Assembly (NCBI RefSeq): GCF_023516595.1
Contig: NZ_JAMGBG010000157.1
Location: 1-45,372 of the forward strand
Direction of reading: 5' to 3'
Length of the DNA: 45,372 nt
From: Streptomyces neyagawaensis
Lineage (GTDB): Bacteria; Actinomycetota; Actinomycetes; Streptomycetales; Streptomycetaceae
Numbering within the stretch: position 1 is the first letter of the stretch; every line of letters starts with the position of its first letter. This document shows, one piece after another, positions 15,468 to 23,742 of this stretch. Below the pieces are notes generated by a model. The model saw nothing but the letters and a program-made list of their open reading frames with translations. It ran no database searches and was not told the origin of the DNA. The translations under genes were made by a program, and so were the position numbers.

Positions 15468-15572
15468 AGTCACGTACAACGGGACACAAGCCCGGACCAG
15501 TGTCGGACAGGCAGCGTGGATCAACGGCGCTGAATGGCTGGTCGACGGAACGCGCATCCGGGGTGAACGCGC

Positions 15573-15626
15573 CTACGGATCAGAAGGTTGCAGGTTCGAA
15601 TCCTGCCGAGTGCACACAGGTCAAAG
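15573..15626 (+). repeat. attR core (54-bp direct repeat, right copy)
   Basis: Identical to 3682-3735. It contains the displaced 3' half of the original tRNA-Arg, from the anticodon loop to the acceptor stem, with no 5' half in front, so it is not a functional tRNA. Confidence 0.96.
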
Positions 15627-15657
15627 CCCCCTCGGGATCATCCCGGAGGGGGCTTTG
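15622..15657 (+). terminator. Original chromosomal terminator of tRNA-Arg
   Basis: CAAAGCCCCCTC pairs with GAGGGGGCTTTG; the centre is GGGATCATCCC. Displaced 11.9 kb from the tRNA by the insertion. It is the model that the element hairpin at 3731-3765 imitates. Confidence 0.8.
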
Positions 15658-15754
15658 TCGTGGTGTACCGCAGTCGGCATGGTCTGATTCGCTGGCGGCG
15701 TGGCTTGGGGCCTTCAGCGGATCAGACCATGCTCATGCAGTGGAGGGCCGGTCG

Positions 15755-16525
15755 TCAGTAGCGGTGGCCGGGCCAGTGTGGGTCTGTCCAGCGGTCCTCG
15801 TCGGTGAGGCCCAGGAGCCGTATCCGGTGCTGTAGGTCTTCCGGTGCGTTTGATTCGCGGAGCCGCATCGCGGCGTGGTCGAGGAGCCAGGTGGCCAGGT
15901 CGGTGCGCATCTTCTCCTCGTCGTGCTCGTACCAGCCGACTCTCCAGGGCAGGCGGTCTCCCAGGAGCTCGTACTCCCATTCGGTCGCTGCCTCGGCCAG
16001 GCGGCGGTCGCTGAGGGGCCCGGTGTGTTTCTCCCATGCGGCAAGCCACGGCCCCACCGTTCCGGACGCCTCGGCGCACAGCACGAAGACCCGGTGTGCC
16101 GGGACGACCGCATCCGGATCGGTGAGGCTCTGTGCCCACCAGGCATGCAGGAACTCGCGTACCGGACCGGCGTGCTCCTCGGGCCACTGCTGCCAGCGGC
16201 CTCGGGCGAAGGAGTACCCGGCCTCCTCCAGCGCGTCATAGAGGGGATTCACGCGACCGGCGACCAGCTCTGCGGCGAACTGCGGCAGGATGCGGCGCAG
16301 CACGGCCGCGTGATCGGTCCAGTCGACGGCCTCCCAGCTCCTGCGCAGAAGATCCGGCTCCAGCTCCACGTCCGGCGTCTTGAGCAGGGCAAGTTCCTCG
16401 GAACTGCCCCAGTGGCAATCACAGTTGTGCTCGTCCGGGTGCGCGGTCATGCCGCGGAAGGTGGCGGAGAGGTTGTCCAGAGCGGCGCTGAGGCGGCGGC
16501 GTGCGGGATGGTCGGCGAGTTGCAT
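15755..16525 (-). CDS. Hypothetical protein
   Basis: 256 aa, starting MQLADHPARRRLSAALDNLS. Helical and Trp-rich (HAWWAQSLTD, WLAAWEKH, WEYELLGDRLPWRVGWYEH) with a CDCHWG motif near residue 36 that could bind a metal. No family recognised. It has good codon usage and is the first chromosomal gene after the element. No strong ribosome site is obvious at the ATG (16525). Confidence 0.8.
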   Translation of the reverse strand: MQLADHPARRRLSAALDNLSATFRGMTAHPDEHNCDCHWGSSEELALLKTPDVELEPDLLRRSWEAVDWTDHAAVLRRILPQFAAELVAGRVNPLYDALEEAGYSFARGRWQQWPEEHAGPVREFLHAWWAQSLTDPDAVVPAHRVFVLCAEASGTVGPWLAAWEKHTGPLSDRRLAEAATEWEYELLGDRLPWRVGWYEHDEEKMRTDLATWLLDHAAMRLRESNAPEDLQHRIRLLGLTDEDRWTDPHWPGHRY

Positions 16526-16601
16526 GTGCCCAGCCTCCGAGGAGGACTCCGTACGGCTTCCGCCGACCGAAGATCGCTACCTTACCCGAGTTATCGCCGT
16601 G

Positions 16602-17093
16602 TCATGTCTCTGACGGTTGGGGCTGGGTCGTCGTTCTGTCCGACGTGGGCCAGACGTAGGGGAGGTCGGGCGATACGTCGGGAGAGAGGGGGGTGTACGT
16701 GGTGGGGTCCTTGCGCAGGAGTGCCGAGCGGTGGCTGCGGTGGAACGAGTCGTCACCCAGCCAAGGGGGGAGTTCCGCAGCCTCCCTCAGCGCGGCCTGG
16801 GTGCGGACCTGCGTTCCGGGGCGGAACGCCAAGAGGTCGGCGACCAGGGTGGCCGCGCAGCTGTCCTGGTGGCCCTGCTCGCGCCACACCGCGCACACGT
16901 CCAGGCCGTACCGGACGAGCGCCTCCTCGTACCCGGCCCACATCCGTACCGCCGGGTGGTGGCGCCAGCCGTAGCCCGGTACGACGAGGCCGCGGAGCAC
17001 CTGCAACGCCTCGACCCGTTGTTTGCCGAGGCGGCGGCGGTCCAGGGTGAGCGCCGAGGCCCGGAAGTCGGGGTAGGGCAGGAACGTCTGCAT
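16602..17093 (-). CDS. MSMEG_6728-type conserved protein (pyrimidine-dimer glycosylase-like)
   Basis: 163 aa beginning MQTFLPYPDFRASALTLD, followed by RRRLGKQRVEALQVLRGL and a pattern of Trp/His residues (YGWRHHPAVRMWAGYEEAL). This matches a conserved actinobacterial family, and the start resembles T4 endonuclease V-like proteins (short N-terminus, LGxQRxE). The catalytic nature is unproven. ATG at 17093 was chosen because the conserved first residues begin there; the open frame continues upstream without similarity. A divergent gene begins 88 bp away. Confidence 0.85.
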   Translation of the reverse strand: MQTFLPYPDFRASALTLDRRRLGKQRVEALQVLRGLVVPGYGWRHHPAVRMWAGYEEALVRYGLDVCAVWREQGHQDSCAATLVADLLAFRPGTQVRTQAALREAAELPPWLGDDSFHRSHRSALLRKDPTTYTPLSPDVSPDLPYVWPTSDRTTTQPQPSET

Positions 17094-17181
17094 GGTGGCC
17101 TCACGAGTACCGCGCCAGCGGCCCTGACACATCCTGACGTCGACCGAATGGGATACGGAGAAAACGGGCACTTCGGGAATC

Positions 17182-17628
17182 ATGAACGCACAGCACGACG
17201 GCCCCGACCGCGCTCACCAGCGGCCCGAGGGGCTCAGCGACACGACGGTGGAGGCGCTCGGATCGCTCTCCAAGGCGCTGGAGATGACCGAGCGGGCCCG
17301 CGGCCGCCTCTACGACTTCCACCAGCTCACCGGCGGTGCCGATCTCGAACTGGACCGGGCCGTGCGCCTGCTGCGGGAGGCCGGGCACCCGGAGTGGGCT
17401 GAGAAGGTGCGGACCGAGATCCTCGGGCGCAATGTCATCCCCGGGCACTGGACGTTCCAGATCGTCGAGGCCTACAACGACACCTACTACGAGCCGTTCA
17501 AGGCGCTGGAGAAGAGCGCCGTGGACGAGCTGGCCGACGGCCGGGACCATCTCTACGAGGCGGAGATGAAGGAGGCCCGCCGTACGGCCGGCCACCCCGC
17601 CCATACCGCCCGACCCGACAGCCCGTGA
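17182..17628 (+). CDS. Conserved hypothetical protein
   Basis: 148 aa, helical and acidic, without membrane segments (ALEMTERARGRLYDFHQLTG, LDRAVRLLREAGHPEWAEKV, VIPGHWTFQIVEAYNDTYYE). It looks like a soluble protein of a conserved Streptomyces family whose function I do not know. Its C-terminal tail is variable and merges into a polypurine repeat immediately after the stop. Confidence 0.82.
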   Translation: MNAQHDGPDRAHQRPEGLSDTTVEALGSLSKALEMTERARGRLYDFHQLTGGADLELDRAVRLLREAGHPEWAEKVRTEILGRNVIPGHWTFQIVEAYNDTYYEPFKALEKSAVDELADGRDHLYEAEMKEARRTAGHPAHTARPDSP

Positions 17629-17653
17629 GTGGCTTCCGCGTGGGGCGGGGGGA

Positions 17654-17692
17654 GGAGGGAGGAGGGAGGAGGGAGGAGGGAGGAGGGAGGAG
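17654..17692 (+). repeat. Heptameric polypurine tandem repeat
   Basis: GGAGGGA repeated 5.6 times, perfect, 26 bp after the stop of the preceding gene. Flanked by further G-rich sequence; capable of triplex or G-quadruplex formation and likely variable in copy number between strains. Confidence 0.9.
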
Positions 17693-17814
17693 TAGGGGGT
17701 TGTCCGTCCTCGTTGCCCCCTCGCATCGTTCCTCCAAGGCCGCGCCCCCCCGGCGGTCGCGCCGTTTCCGCAGGTCGGTCGCATTGTCAGTGGTGCCCTC
17801 TAATGTCGTGAGGG

Positions 17815-18699
17815 ATGGCACACGCGTGGAGATGTACTGGGCTGCGGTGGGGCGGCGCCGAGCCCTCTCTGGTGTGGGAAGGCGGGCGGAGGAGTCCTCT
17901 GCCTCGGGGGAAGGCGGTGGTTTTCGGAGTCGTGGACGGGGGCGGACGGACCTGTGTCGGAGCCCGGGGGCACGCGTGTCCGGTGCGGGCGGGCGTCCCG
18001 GGACGGAGTACCGGCGCGCGGTGCGAGGAGTGTGCGCGGCTGGACCGGGCGCATTCCGTCGCGGCTGACACCTTCGCCGATGATCCGCGGCCGTATCACG
18101 TGTACCTCGCGTGGTTCGGGCCCGGCATGGTGAAGGTCGGGATCACGGCCGTCGAACGGGGGGCGGCGCGGCTGCTGGAGCAGGGGGCGGTGTGCTTCGC
18201 GTGGCTCGGGCGGGGGCCGCTGATGGCCGCGCGGCGGGCCGAGGAGGTGCTGCGGGCCGCATTGAAGGTGCCGGACCGGATTCCGTACGCCGAGAAGAGG
18301 CTGCTGCGGGCCGCCCTGCCGGAACGGGCGGAGCGCGAGGGGGAGTTGGCGGTGGTCCACGGGCGGGCCCTTGCGCTGCCGGGGTGGCCGGAGTCGCTGG
18401 AACCGGTGGCGTTCCACGCGGTCGATCACTTCGGGGTGTTCGGGCTGGACGGGCTGCCGGCTGCCGACGGGGTGGTGAGCGAGCTGGTCGCGGGCGGCGT
18501 GGTGGGCGGTGAGGTGCTCGCCGTCGCCGGGCCCGATCTGCATCTCGCCACCGGACGGGGAGTCGTCGTCCTGGACACACGGCTCATGACCGGGTGGGAG
18601 TTGACCGCTCCCACGGGCGAGGGCACGCGTGACGCGGTCACGGTACCGGTCAGGGAGGTGCGGGAGCGAGGGGGAGGGGTGCAGGACGGGCTGTTCTGA
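17815..18699 (+). CDS. DUF2797 family protein
   Basis: 294 aa. Typical features: CPVRAG and CEEC cysteines in the first 80 residues (possible zinc site), then YHVYLAWFGPGMVKVGITA, a GIY-YIG-like beta hairpin, followed by the EQGAVCFAWLGRGP segment. Function of the family is unknown. ATG at 17815 follows GTGAGGG. The last codons and the stop are part of a 28-bp tandem duplication (18680-18735). Confidence 0.85.
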   Translation: MAHAWRCTGLRWGGAEPSLVWEGGRRSPLPRGKAVVFGVVDGGGRTCVGARGHACPVRAGVPGRSTGARCEECARLDRAHSVAADTFADDPRPYHVYLAWFGPGMVKVGITAVERGAARLLEQGAVCFAWLGRGPLMAARRAEEVLRAALKVPDRIPYAEKRLLRAALPERAEREGELAVVHGRALALPGWPESLEPVAFHAVDHFGVFGLDGLPAADGVVSELVAGGVVGGEVLAVAGPDLHLATGRGVVVLDTRLMTGWELTAPTGEGTRDAVTVPVREVRERGGGVQDGLF

Positions 18700-18735
18700 G
18701 GCCGGGATGCAGGACCGGCTGTTCTGAGGCCGGAG
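18680..18735 (+). repeat. 28-bp tandem duplication spanning the DUF2797 stop
   Basis: Copy 1 (18680-18707) covers the last codons DGLF and TGA; copy 2 (18708-18735) differs by one internal base and the final two. Each copy carries the sequence CTGTTCTGAGGCC, including the stop. Confidence 0.88.
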
Positions 18736-18874
18736 GTGGGGGCCAGGGGGTGAGCGGGCTAGGGGTGGGATTGCGGGCGGTGAGGGGGCTCCGCCCTGGC
18801 CGTGGTCGACGCGCTTCGGGTAAAGACTTCGATCCCTTTTGGATCCCGTACGGAAAGGCGCTGGACGGTGGTCG

Positions 18875-19249
18875 ATGACCGACGCGACAGTGGACGACAT
18901 GAGTGATCAGCAGATAGCACCTGTCCCTGCCTTCGAACCGCCTTACTACGCCGTGGTGTTCACCTCCACGCGGACCGAGGATCAGAGCGGGTACGGGGAG
19001 ACGGCCGAGCGGATGGAGGAACTGGTGAAGGACGTGCCGGGGTACCTCGGCATGGACCACGCACAGACGCCCGGCGGCCTTGCCATCACCGTGGGGTACT
19101 TCCGGGACGCCGACGCCCTGGAGCGGTGGCGGAGCGACACGGAGCACCGGGCGGCCCAGAAGCGGGGGCGCGCCGAGTGGTATCGGAGCTACTCCCTGCA
19201 CGTCGCCAAGGTCGAACGCAGCCACGGGTTCGTGAAGGAGGAGGAGTAA
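18875..19249 (+). CDS. Antibiotic biosynthesis monooxygenase (ABM)-fold protein
   Basis: 124 aa if started at the ATG at 18875; the in-frame ATG at 18899 (MSDQQIAPV) is also plausible. Core YYAVVFTSTRTED...YGETAERMEELVKDVPGYLGMD...ITVGYFRDADALERWRSDTEHRAAQKRG is a ferredoxin-like dimeric alpha/beta barrel, as in ABM and heme-degrading enzymes. The WRSDTEHRAAQ motif is typical of the group. No known pathway neighbours, so substrate unassigned. Confidence 0.87.
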   Translation: MTDATVDDMSDQQIAPVPAFEPPYYAVVFTSTRTEDQSGYGETAERMEELVKDVPGYLGMDHAQTPGGLAITVGYFRDADALERWRSDTEHRAAQKRGRAEWYRSYSLHVAKVERSHGFVKEEE

Positions 19250-19541
19250 GGACCGGCAGTCGGGTCGGTGGGTAGGGGCGGAGCATGACCGCGCTTGCAT
19301 AAGGAGGGGGTCAGGGCGGGGGTGCGCGTCCCGTTTCCTGTGGGGCGGGAGGCTGTGGGATCTCGGTGAGGCGCCCAGGAGAGAGCCCTGCGGCGGGGCG
19401 GGAAATCCCTGGTCGGCGTGGGGTCTGTCCCGGAAGTCGGGGATCTTCCCAGGTGTTCCCTGAGAGGCTCCTGTGTGTTTCTCAGAAAAATCACAGGTTC
19501 CAGAAAGGGTGTTCTCAGAGGACCCCGACAAGGTGTCCGGC

Positions 19542-20282
19542 ATGACCACGACCTCGCCCCAGGGGCGCACCGAACTGCTGAGGCCGGACGGGAGCCCCGT
19601 CCGAGTGCTTGTGGTGGACGACGAGCTGTCGATCACCGAACTGCTGTCCATGGCCCTTCGCTACGAGGGATGGCAGATCCGGAGTGCGGGGGACGGCACC
19701 GGCGCCCTCCAGACCGCGCGCGACTTCCGGCCCGACGCCGTCGTCCTGGACATGATGCTCCCCGACATGGACGGGCTGACCGTCCTTGGGCGGCTGCGGC
19801 GGGACCTGCCGGACGTGCCGGTCCTCTTCCTCACCGCGAAGGACGCGGTCGAGGACCGGATCGCCGGACTCACCGCCGGCGGCGACGACTACGTCACCAA
19901 GCCGTTCAGCCTGGAGGAGGTCGTGGCCCGGCTGCGGGGCCTCATCCGGCGTTCCGGCGCCGCCGACCGGCGCTCCGACTCGGTGCTCGTCGTCGGAGAC
20001 CTCATGCTCGACGAGGACAGCCACGAGGTGTCGCGCGGCGGGGACAACATCCACCTCACCGCCACCGAGTTCGAGCTGCTGCGGTTCCTGATGCGCAACC
20101 CGCGGCGGGTGCTCAGCAAGGCGCAGATCCTCGACCGTGTGTGGTCGTACGACTTCGGCGGCCAGGCGAACGTGGTCGAGCTGTACATCTCGTACCTGCG
20201 ACGGAAGATCGACGCAGGACGCGAGCCGATGATCCACACCCGGCGGGGAGCCGGTTATCTGATCAAGCCCGCCGCGTCATGA
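19542..20282 (+). CDS. OmpR/PhoB-family response regulator
   Basis: 246 aa. Receiver domain with acidic pair Asp26-Asp27, phospho-acceptor Asp70 (AVVLDMMLPD), Thr98 and Lys120 (YVTKPF), then a winged-helix output domain (LTATEFELLRFLMRNPRRVLSKAQILDRVW, core TEFELLRFLM; VVELYISYLRRKID; RRGAGYLI). It partners the kinase whose ATG overlaps its stop (ATGA at 20279). ATG at 19542 follows AAGGTG; an upstream in-frame GTG at 19533 is possible. Similar in organisation to mycobacterial TrcR-TrcS; the signal is unknown. Confidence 0.96.
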   Translation: MTTTSPQGRTELLRPDGSPVRVLVVDDELSITELLSMALRYEGWQIRSAGDGTGALQTARDFRPDAVVLDMMLPDMDGLTVLGRLRRDLPDVPVLFLTAKDAVEDRIAGLTAGGDDYVTKPFSLEEVVARLRGLIRRSGAADRRSDSVLVVGDLMLDEDSHEVSRGGDNIHLTATEFELLRFLMRNPRRVLSKAQILDRVWSYDFGGQANVVELYISYLRRKIDAGREPMIHTRRGAGYLIKPAAS

Positions 20283-22099
20283 GCGGGCGACGACGGACGC
20301 GTACGCGGTGGTGGTCGCAGCTCGGGCCGGGACGAGTCAAGCGGCAGCCGCGCACACTGCGTACGCGGCTCGTCGTCTCCGCGGTGGCGTTGATCGCGGT
20401 GGTGGGCGCGGTGATCGGGACGGTGACGACCATCGCGCTGAGCGAGCACCTGAACAATCAGCTGGACCGTCAGGTGCGAGACGTGGGCGAACGGGCGTCC
20501 GGTCCTCCCCAGGAGGCGCTGGACGGGCTCAAGCCGAGCGGCGGTTACCCCGGTTTCCAGAAGCCGAACGGCTCCGCGGCGGCTGACAACTCCGGTGCGT
20601 TCACGGCTCGGACGACGGACGAGAAGCTCGAGGACTTCGTGAGGGGCCCGACGCTGGAGAACACCGTCATCGCCGCGGTCGACGACAGCGGCAAGGTCAG
20701 CAAGGCGGTCGTGGCGCGGGAGAAGTCCACCGACTCCGGCGGCTTCGACCGTATGTACGGGACCGAACTCCCGGCCGCGACGACGAAGGAACTCGCCGCC
20801 GCGTCCAGGACGGGCATGGACACGGTGGAGCTCACCGGGCTCGGTGACTACCGGGTCACCTACGTCACGGGCGTCAAGGGCACCTACTACGTCGCGCTGC
20901 CGACCACGAACGTCGACAACACCCTCAACACCCTTGTCATCGTCGAGCTCAGCGTCACCGGCGCCGGGCTCGTCGCCGCCGGTATCGCCGGGTCCGCGCT
21001 GGTCGGGGTGGCCCTGCGGCCGCTGCGCAAGGTGGCGGCCACCGCCACCCGTGTCTCCGAACTGCCCCTGCACACCGGCGAGGTCACCCTCAACGAACGG
21101 GTGCCCGAGTCCGAGACCGACCCGCACACCGAGGTCGGACAGGTCGGCGCCGCCCTCAACCGGATGCTCGACCACATCCACGGCGCGCTGCACTCGCGGC
21201 AGGAGAGCGAGACGCGGGTCCGGCAGTTCGTGGCGGACGCCAGCCATGAGCTGCGGACCCCACTCGCGTCCATCCGGGGCTACGCCGAACTCACCCGGCG
21301 TGGCCGGGAGGAGATCGGGCCGGACACCCGGCACGCGCTCGGCCGTATCGAGTCCGAGTCCGGGCGGATGACGCTGCTCGTGGAGGATCTGCTGCTGCTG
21401 GCGCGGCTCGACGCCGGGCGGCCGTTGCAGTTCGAGCGGACCGATCTGATCCCGCTGGTCGTGGACACCGTCAGCGACGCGCGGGCGGCCGGGCGGAGCC
21501 ACAACTGGCGGCTCGATCTGCCGGACGCGCCGGCACTGGTGTCGGCGGACGCGGCGCGGCTCCAGCAGGTCCTCGTCAATCTGCTGGCGAACGCCCGTAC
21601 GCACACACCGCCCGGGACCACGGTCACCGTGCGCGTGCAGCGGCGCGGGCCGTGGATGTGCGTGGACGTCGAGGACGACGGCCAGGGCATCCCCGAGGAA
21701 CTGCTGCCGCATGTCTTCGAACGGTTCGCGCGCGGGGACTCCTCCCGGTCCAGGGCGTCCGGCTCGACCGGTCTCGGGCTCGCCATCGTGCAGGCCGTGG
21801 CCGACGCGCACGGCGGTGCCGTGACCGTCGACAGCGTGCCCGGCAGGACCGTGTTCACCGTGCATCTGCCCGTCCTCGGCGGGCCCGGATCCCTGCTCGA
21901 CGACGCCGCCAACTGGCAGCTCGACGACCTGGACCACGACGCCGATCCGGACGCCGATCCGGACGCCGGACACGACACCCGACACGACGCCGAACCGGGC
22001 TTCGCCCAGGACGTCGGCGGCTTCGGCCACGATCTCGTCGACGCGGCGCACCGGCAGCCGGACTCACAGGCACAGCACAGCGTCAGCACACGGGCATAA
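20279..22099 (+). CDS. Membrane sensor histidine kinase
   Basis: 606 aa. First transmembrane helix about 31-54, an extracytoplasmic sensor domain of about 160 residues, second helix about 218-246, HAMP, then HisKA with His323 (ADASHELRTPLASIRGY), N box NLLANARTHTPPG, G1 VEDDGQGIPEELLPHVFERF and G2 GLGLAIVQAVADAHGG. Phosphorylates the response regulator encoded just upstream. The C-terminal tail after the ATPase domain is Asp/His-rich with a short repeated DADPDADPDA stretch, apparently dispensable and variable. Confidence 0.96.
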   Translation: MSGRRRTRTRWWSQLGPGRVKRQPRTLRTRLVVSAVALIAVVGAVIGTVTTIALSEHLNNQLDRQVRDVGERASGPPQEALDGLKPSGGYPGFQKPNGSAAADNSGAFTARTTDEKLEDFVRGPTLENTVIAAVDDSGKVSKAVVAREKSTDSGGFDRMYGTELPAATTKELAAASRTGMDTVELTGLGDYRVTYVTGVKGTYYVALPTTNVDNTLNTLVIVELSVTGAGLVAAGIAGSALVGVALRPLRKVAATATRVSELPLHTGEVTLNERVPESETDPHTEVGQVGAALNRMLDHIHGALHSRQESETRVRQFVADASHELRTPLASIRGYAELTRRGREEIGPDTRHALGRIESESGRMTLLVEDLLLLARLDAGRPLQFERTDLIPLVVDTVSDARAAGRSHNWRLDLPDAPALVSADAARLQQVLVNLLANARTHTPPGTTVTVRVQRRGPWMCVDVEDDGQGIPEELLPHVFERFARGDSSRSRASGSTGLGLAIVQAVADAHGGAVTVDSVPGRTVFTVHLPVLGGPGSLLDDAANWQLDDLDHDADPDADPDAGHDTRHDAEPGFAQDVGGFGHDLVDAAHRQPDSQAQHSVSTRA

Positions 22100-22125
22100 C
22101 AGAGCGGGTCGCGAATGTACGTGTC

Positions 22126-23742
22126 ATGCGAACCCACTCTTCTCCCGGCACCCTGCCGGCGCGGGAGCACCTCCCGGCCACAGACGCCGGTACGCCTGTC
22201 CTGGACGTAGTGATCCCTGTCTACAACGAGGAGAAGGACCTCCAGCCGTGCGTCCGCAGACTGCACGAGCACCTCGCGCGGACCTTCCCGTACGCGTTCC
22301 GCATCACGATCGCGGACAACGCGTCCACGGACACCACCCCCCAGGTGGCCGCCCGGCTGGAGGCGGAGCTGCCGAGTGTCAGGTCGTTCCGGCTGGAGCA
22401 GAAGGGGCGCGGGCGGGCCCTGTGCGCCGTCTGGTCCGCCTCCGACGCCCCGGTCCTCGCCTACATGGACGTGGACCTGTCGACCGACCTGAACGCCCTG
22501 CTGCCGCTGGTGGCCCCGCTGATCTCCGGTCACTCGGACCTCGCCATCGGCTCCCGGCTCGCCCGTTCCTCGCGGGTGGTGCGCGGTCCCAAGCGGGAGT
22601 TCATCAGCCGCGCGTACAACCTGATCCTGCGCGGCTCGCTCCAGGCCCGCTTCTCGGACGCGCAGTGCGGGTTCAAGGCGATACGGCGGGACGTGGCGCA
22701 GGTGCTGCTGCCGCTCGTCGAGGACACCGGGTGGTTCTTCGACACCGAGATGCTGGTGCTCGCCGAGCGCGCAGGGCTCAGGATCCACGAGGTGCCGGTC
22801 GACTGGGTCGACGACCCCGACTCGACCGTCCACATCGTGAAGACGGCCACCGACGACCTCAAGGGCGTGTGGCGGGTCGGCAGGGCCCTCGCCACCGGGT
22901 CGATCGCCCTCGACCGGCTCGCCCGCCCCTTCGGGGACGACCCCCGCGACCGCGACATCGAGGACGTGCCGCGCGGCCTGGCCCGCCAACTCCTCGGCTT
23001 CTGTGTCGTGGGCGGCCTGTCCACCCTCTTCTACCTGCTCCTCTACAGCGGCTTCCGCAGCCTGGCGGGGTCGCAGACCGCCAACGCGCTCGCCCTGCTC
23101 GTCTCGGCGATCGCCAACACGGCGGCCAACCGGCGCCTCACCTTCGGCGTCCGGGGCCGGGCCGGCGCCGTCAGGCACCAGGCGCAGGGATTGGTGGTGT
23201 TCGGCATCGGCCTCGCCCTCACCAGCGGCTCGCTCGCCGCCCTGAACGCGGCCACCAGCGACCCCGCGCACTCCACGGAGCTGGCCGTCCTCATCGCCGC
23301 CAACCTCGCGGCGACGGTGCTGCGGTTCCTGCTCTTCCGGGCCTGGGTCTTCCCCGACCGGCGTGCCGCTGTGTCCGGCCACACGGCCGCCGGGTACGCG
23401 AGCACGGCCGCGGTCCGACCGGGGCGGCCCGGGCCTTACGCCCGCCAGGACCGGTTCCAGCCGGCGGTCCACTCACCGACGGCGGCTCACCCCCCGACGG
23501 CGGTCCACTCACCGACGGCGGCTCACTCGCCGACACCGGCCAGCGGCCCGACGGCGGCCCACACCGCGCCGCGCGCCGAGTGCGCGGCGGCGCCGACAGT
23601 CCCGACCGTCCCGTACGGGACCACCCCGTACCCCACGACCCCGTTCCGCGCCGGTGACGCCGCGGACCGCACCTGGGGCGACGCGACCATGCGGATGCGG
23701 CCGGTGCGCCCGCACGACCAGGATTCGAGGAACACCCGATGA
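22126..23742 (+). CDS. GT2 glycosyltransferase fused to GtrA-like membrane domain
   Basis: 538 aa. The N-terminal catalytic domain (about 25-250) is dolichyl-phosphate-mannose-synthase-like: VIPVYNEEKDL, ADNASTDTT, and the DVDLSTD metal motif. The C-terminal GtrA-like part has four helices (LGFCVVGGLSTLFYLLLY, TANALALLVSAIANTAANR, VVFGIGLALTSGSLAAL, LIAANLAATVLRFLLFRAWVF). It probably makes a polyprenyl-phosphate sugar donor for the membrane glycosyltransferase that follows (ATGA overlap at 23739). The last 130 residues are low-complexity, with repeated SPTAAH/PPTAVH units. Start ATG 22126 lacks a clear ribosome site. Confidence 0.93.
   Translation: MRTHSSPGTLPAREHLPATDAGTPVLDVVIPVYNEEKDLQPCVRRLHEHLARTFPYAFRITIADNASTDTTPQVAARLEAELPSVRSFRLEQKGRGRALCAVWSASDAPVLAYMDVDLSTDLNALLPLVAPLISGHSDLAIGSRLARSSRVVRGPKREFISRAYNLILRGSLQARFSDAQCGFKAIRRDVAQVLLPLVEDTGWFFDTEMLVLAERAGLRIHEVPVDWVDDPDSTVHIVKTATDDLKGVWRVGRALATGSIALDRLARPFGDDPRDRDIEDVPRGLARQLLGFCVVGGLSTLFYLLLYSGFRSLAGSQTANALALLVSAIANTAANRRLTFGVRGRAGAVRHQAQGLVVFGIGLALTSGSLAALNAATSDPAHSTELAVLIAANLAATVLRFLLFRAWVFPDRRAAVSGHTAAGYASTAAVRPGRPGPYARQDRFQPAVHSPTAAHPPTAVHSPTAAHSPTPASGPTAAHTAPRAECAAAPTVPTVPYGTTPYPTTPFRAGDAADRTWGDATMRMRPVRPHDQDSRNTR

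Larger units (their letters stand above)
3682..15626. mobile_element. Integrative and conjugative element (AICE) in tRNA-Arg(ACG)
   Basis: A perfect 54-bp direct repeat (3682-3735 and 15573-15626) bounds an 11,891-bp unit. Inside are a tyrosine integrase next to the tRNA, an excisionase, a prim-pol/helicase replication module, an FtsK-type TraB translocase, DUF2637 and other small membrane or transfer proteins, and a GntR regulator with a GNAT gene at the far end. This is the layout of actinomycete integrative conjugative elements such as pSAM2, with a prim-pol type replication module in place of RepSA. Genes from 13586 down to 3804 all run on the minus strand as one or two operons with ATGA/GTGA overlaps. 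No gene appears broken, so the element looks capable of excision and transfer; activity itself is inference. Confidence 0.95.

Noticed and set aside
15574..15611. A second tRNA-Arg at the right end of the element
   Set aside because: Only the 3' half is present (attR); no 5' half precedes it.
17654..17692. CRISPR array
   Set aside because: Seven-base units with no spacers; no cas genes. None of the other tandem arrays has repeat-spacer structure.
20279..22099. Long minus-strand frame opposite the sensor kinase
   Set aside because: Antisense shadow; the kinase has all HisKA and HATPase boxes in order.
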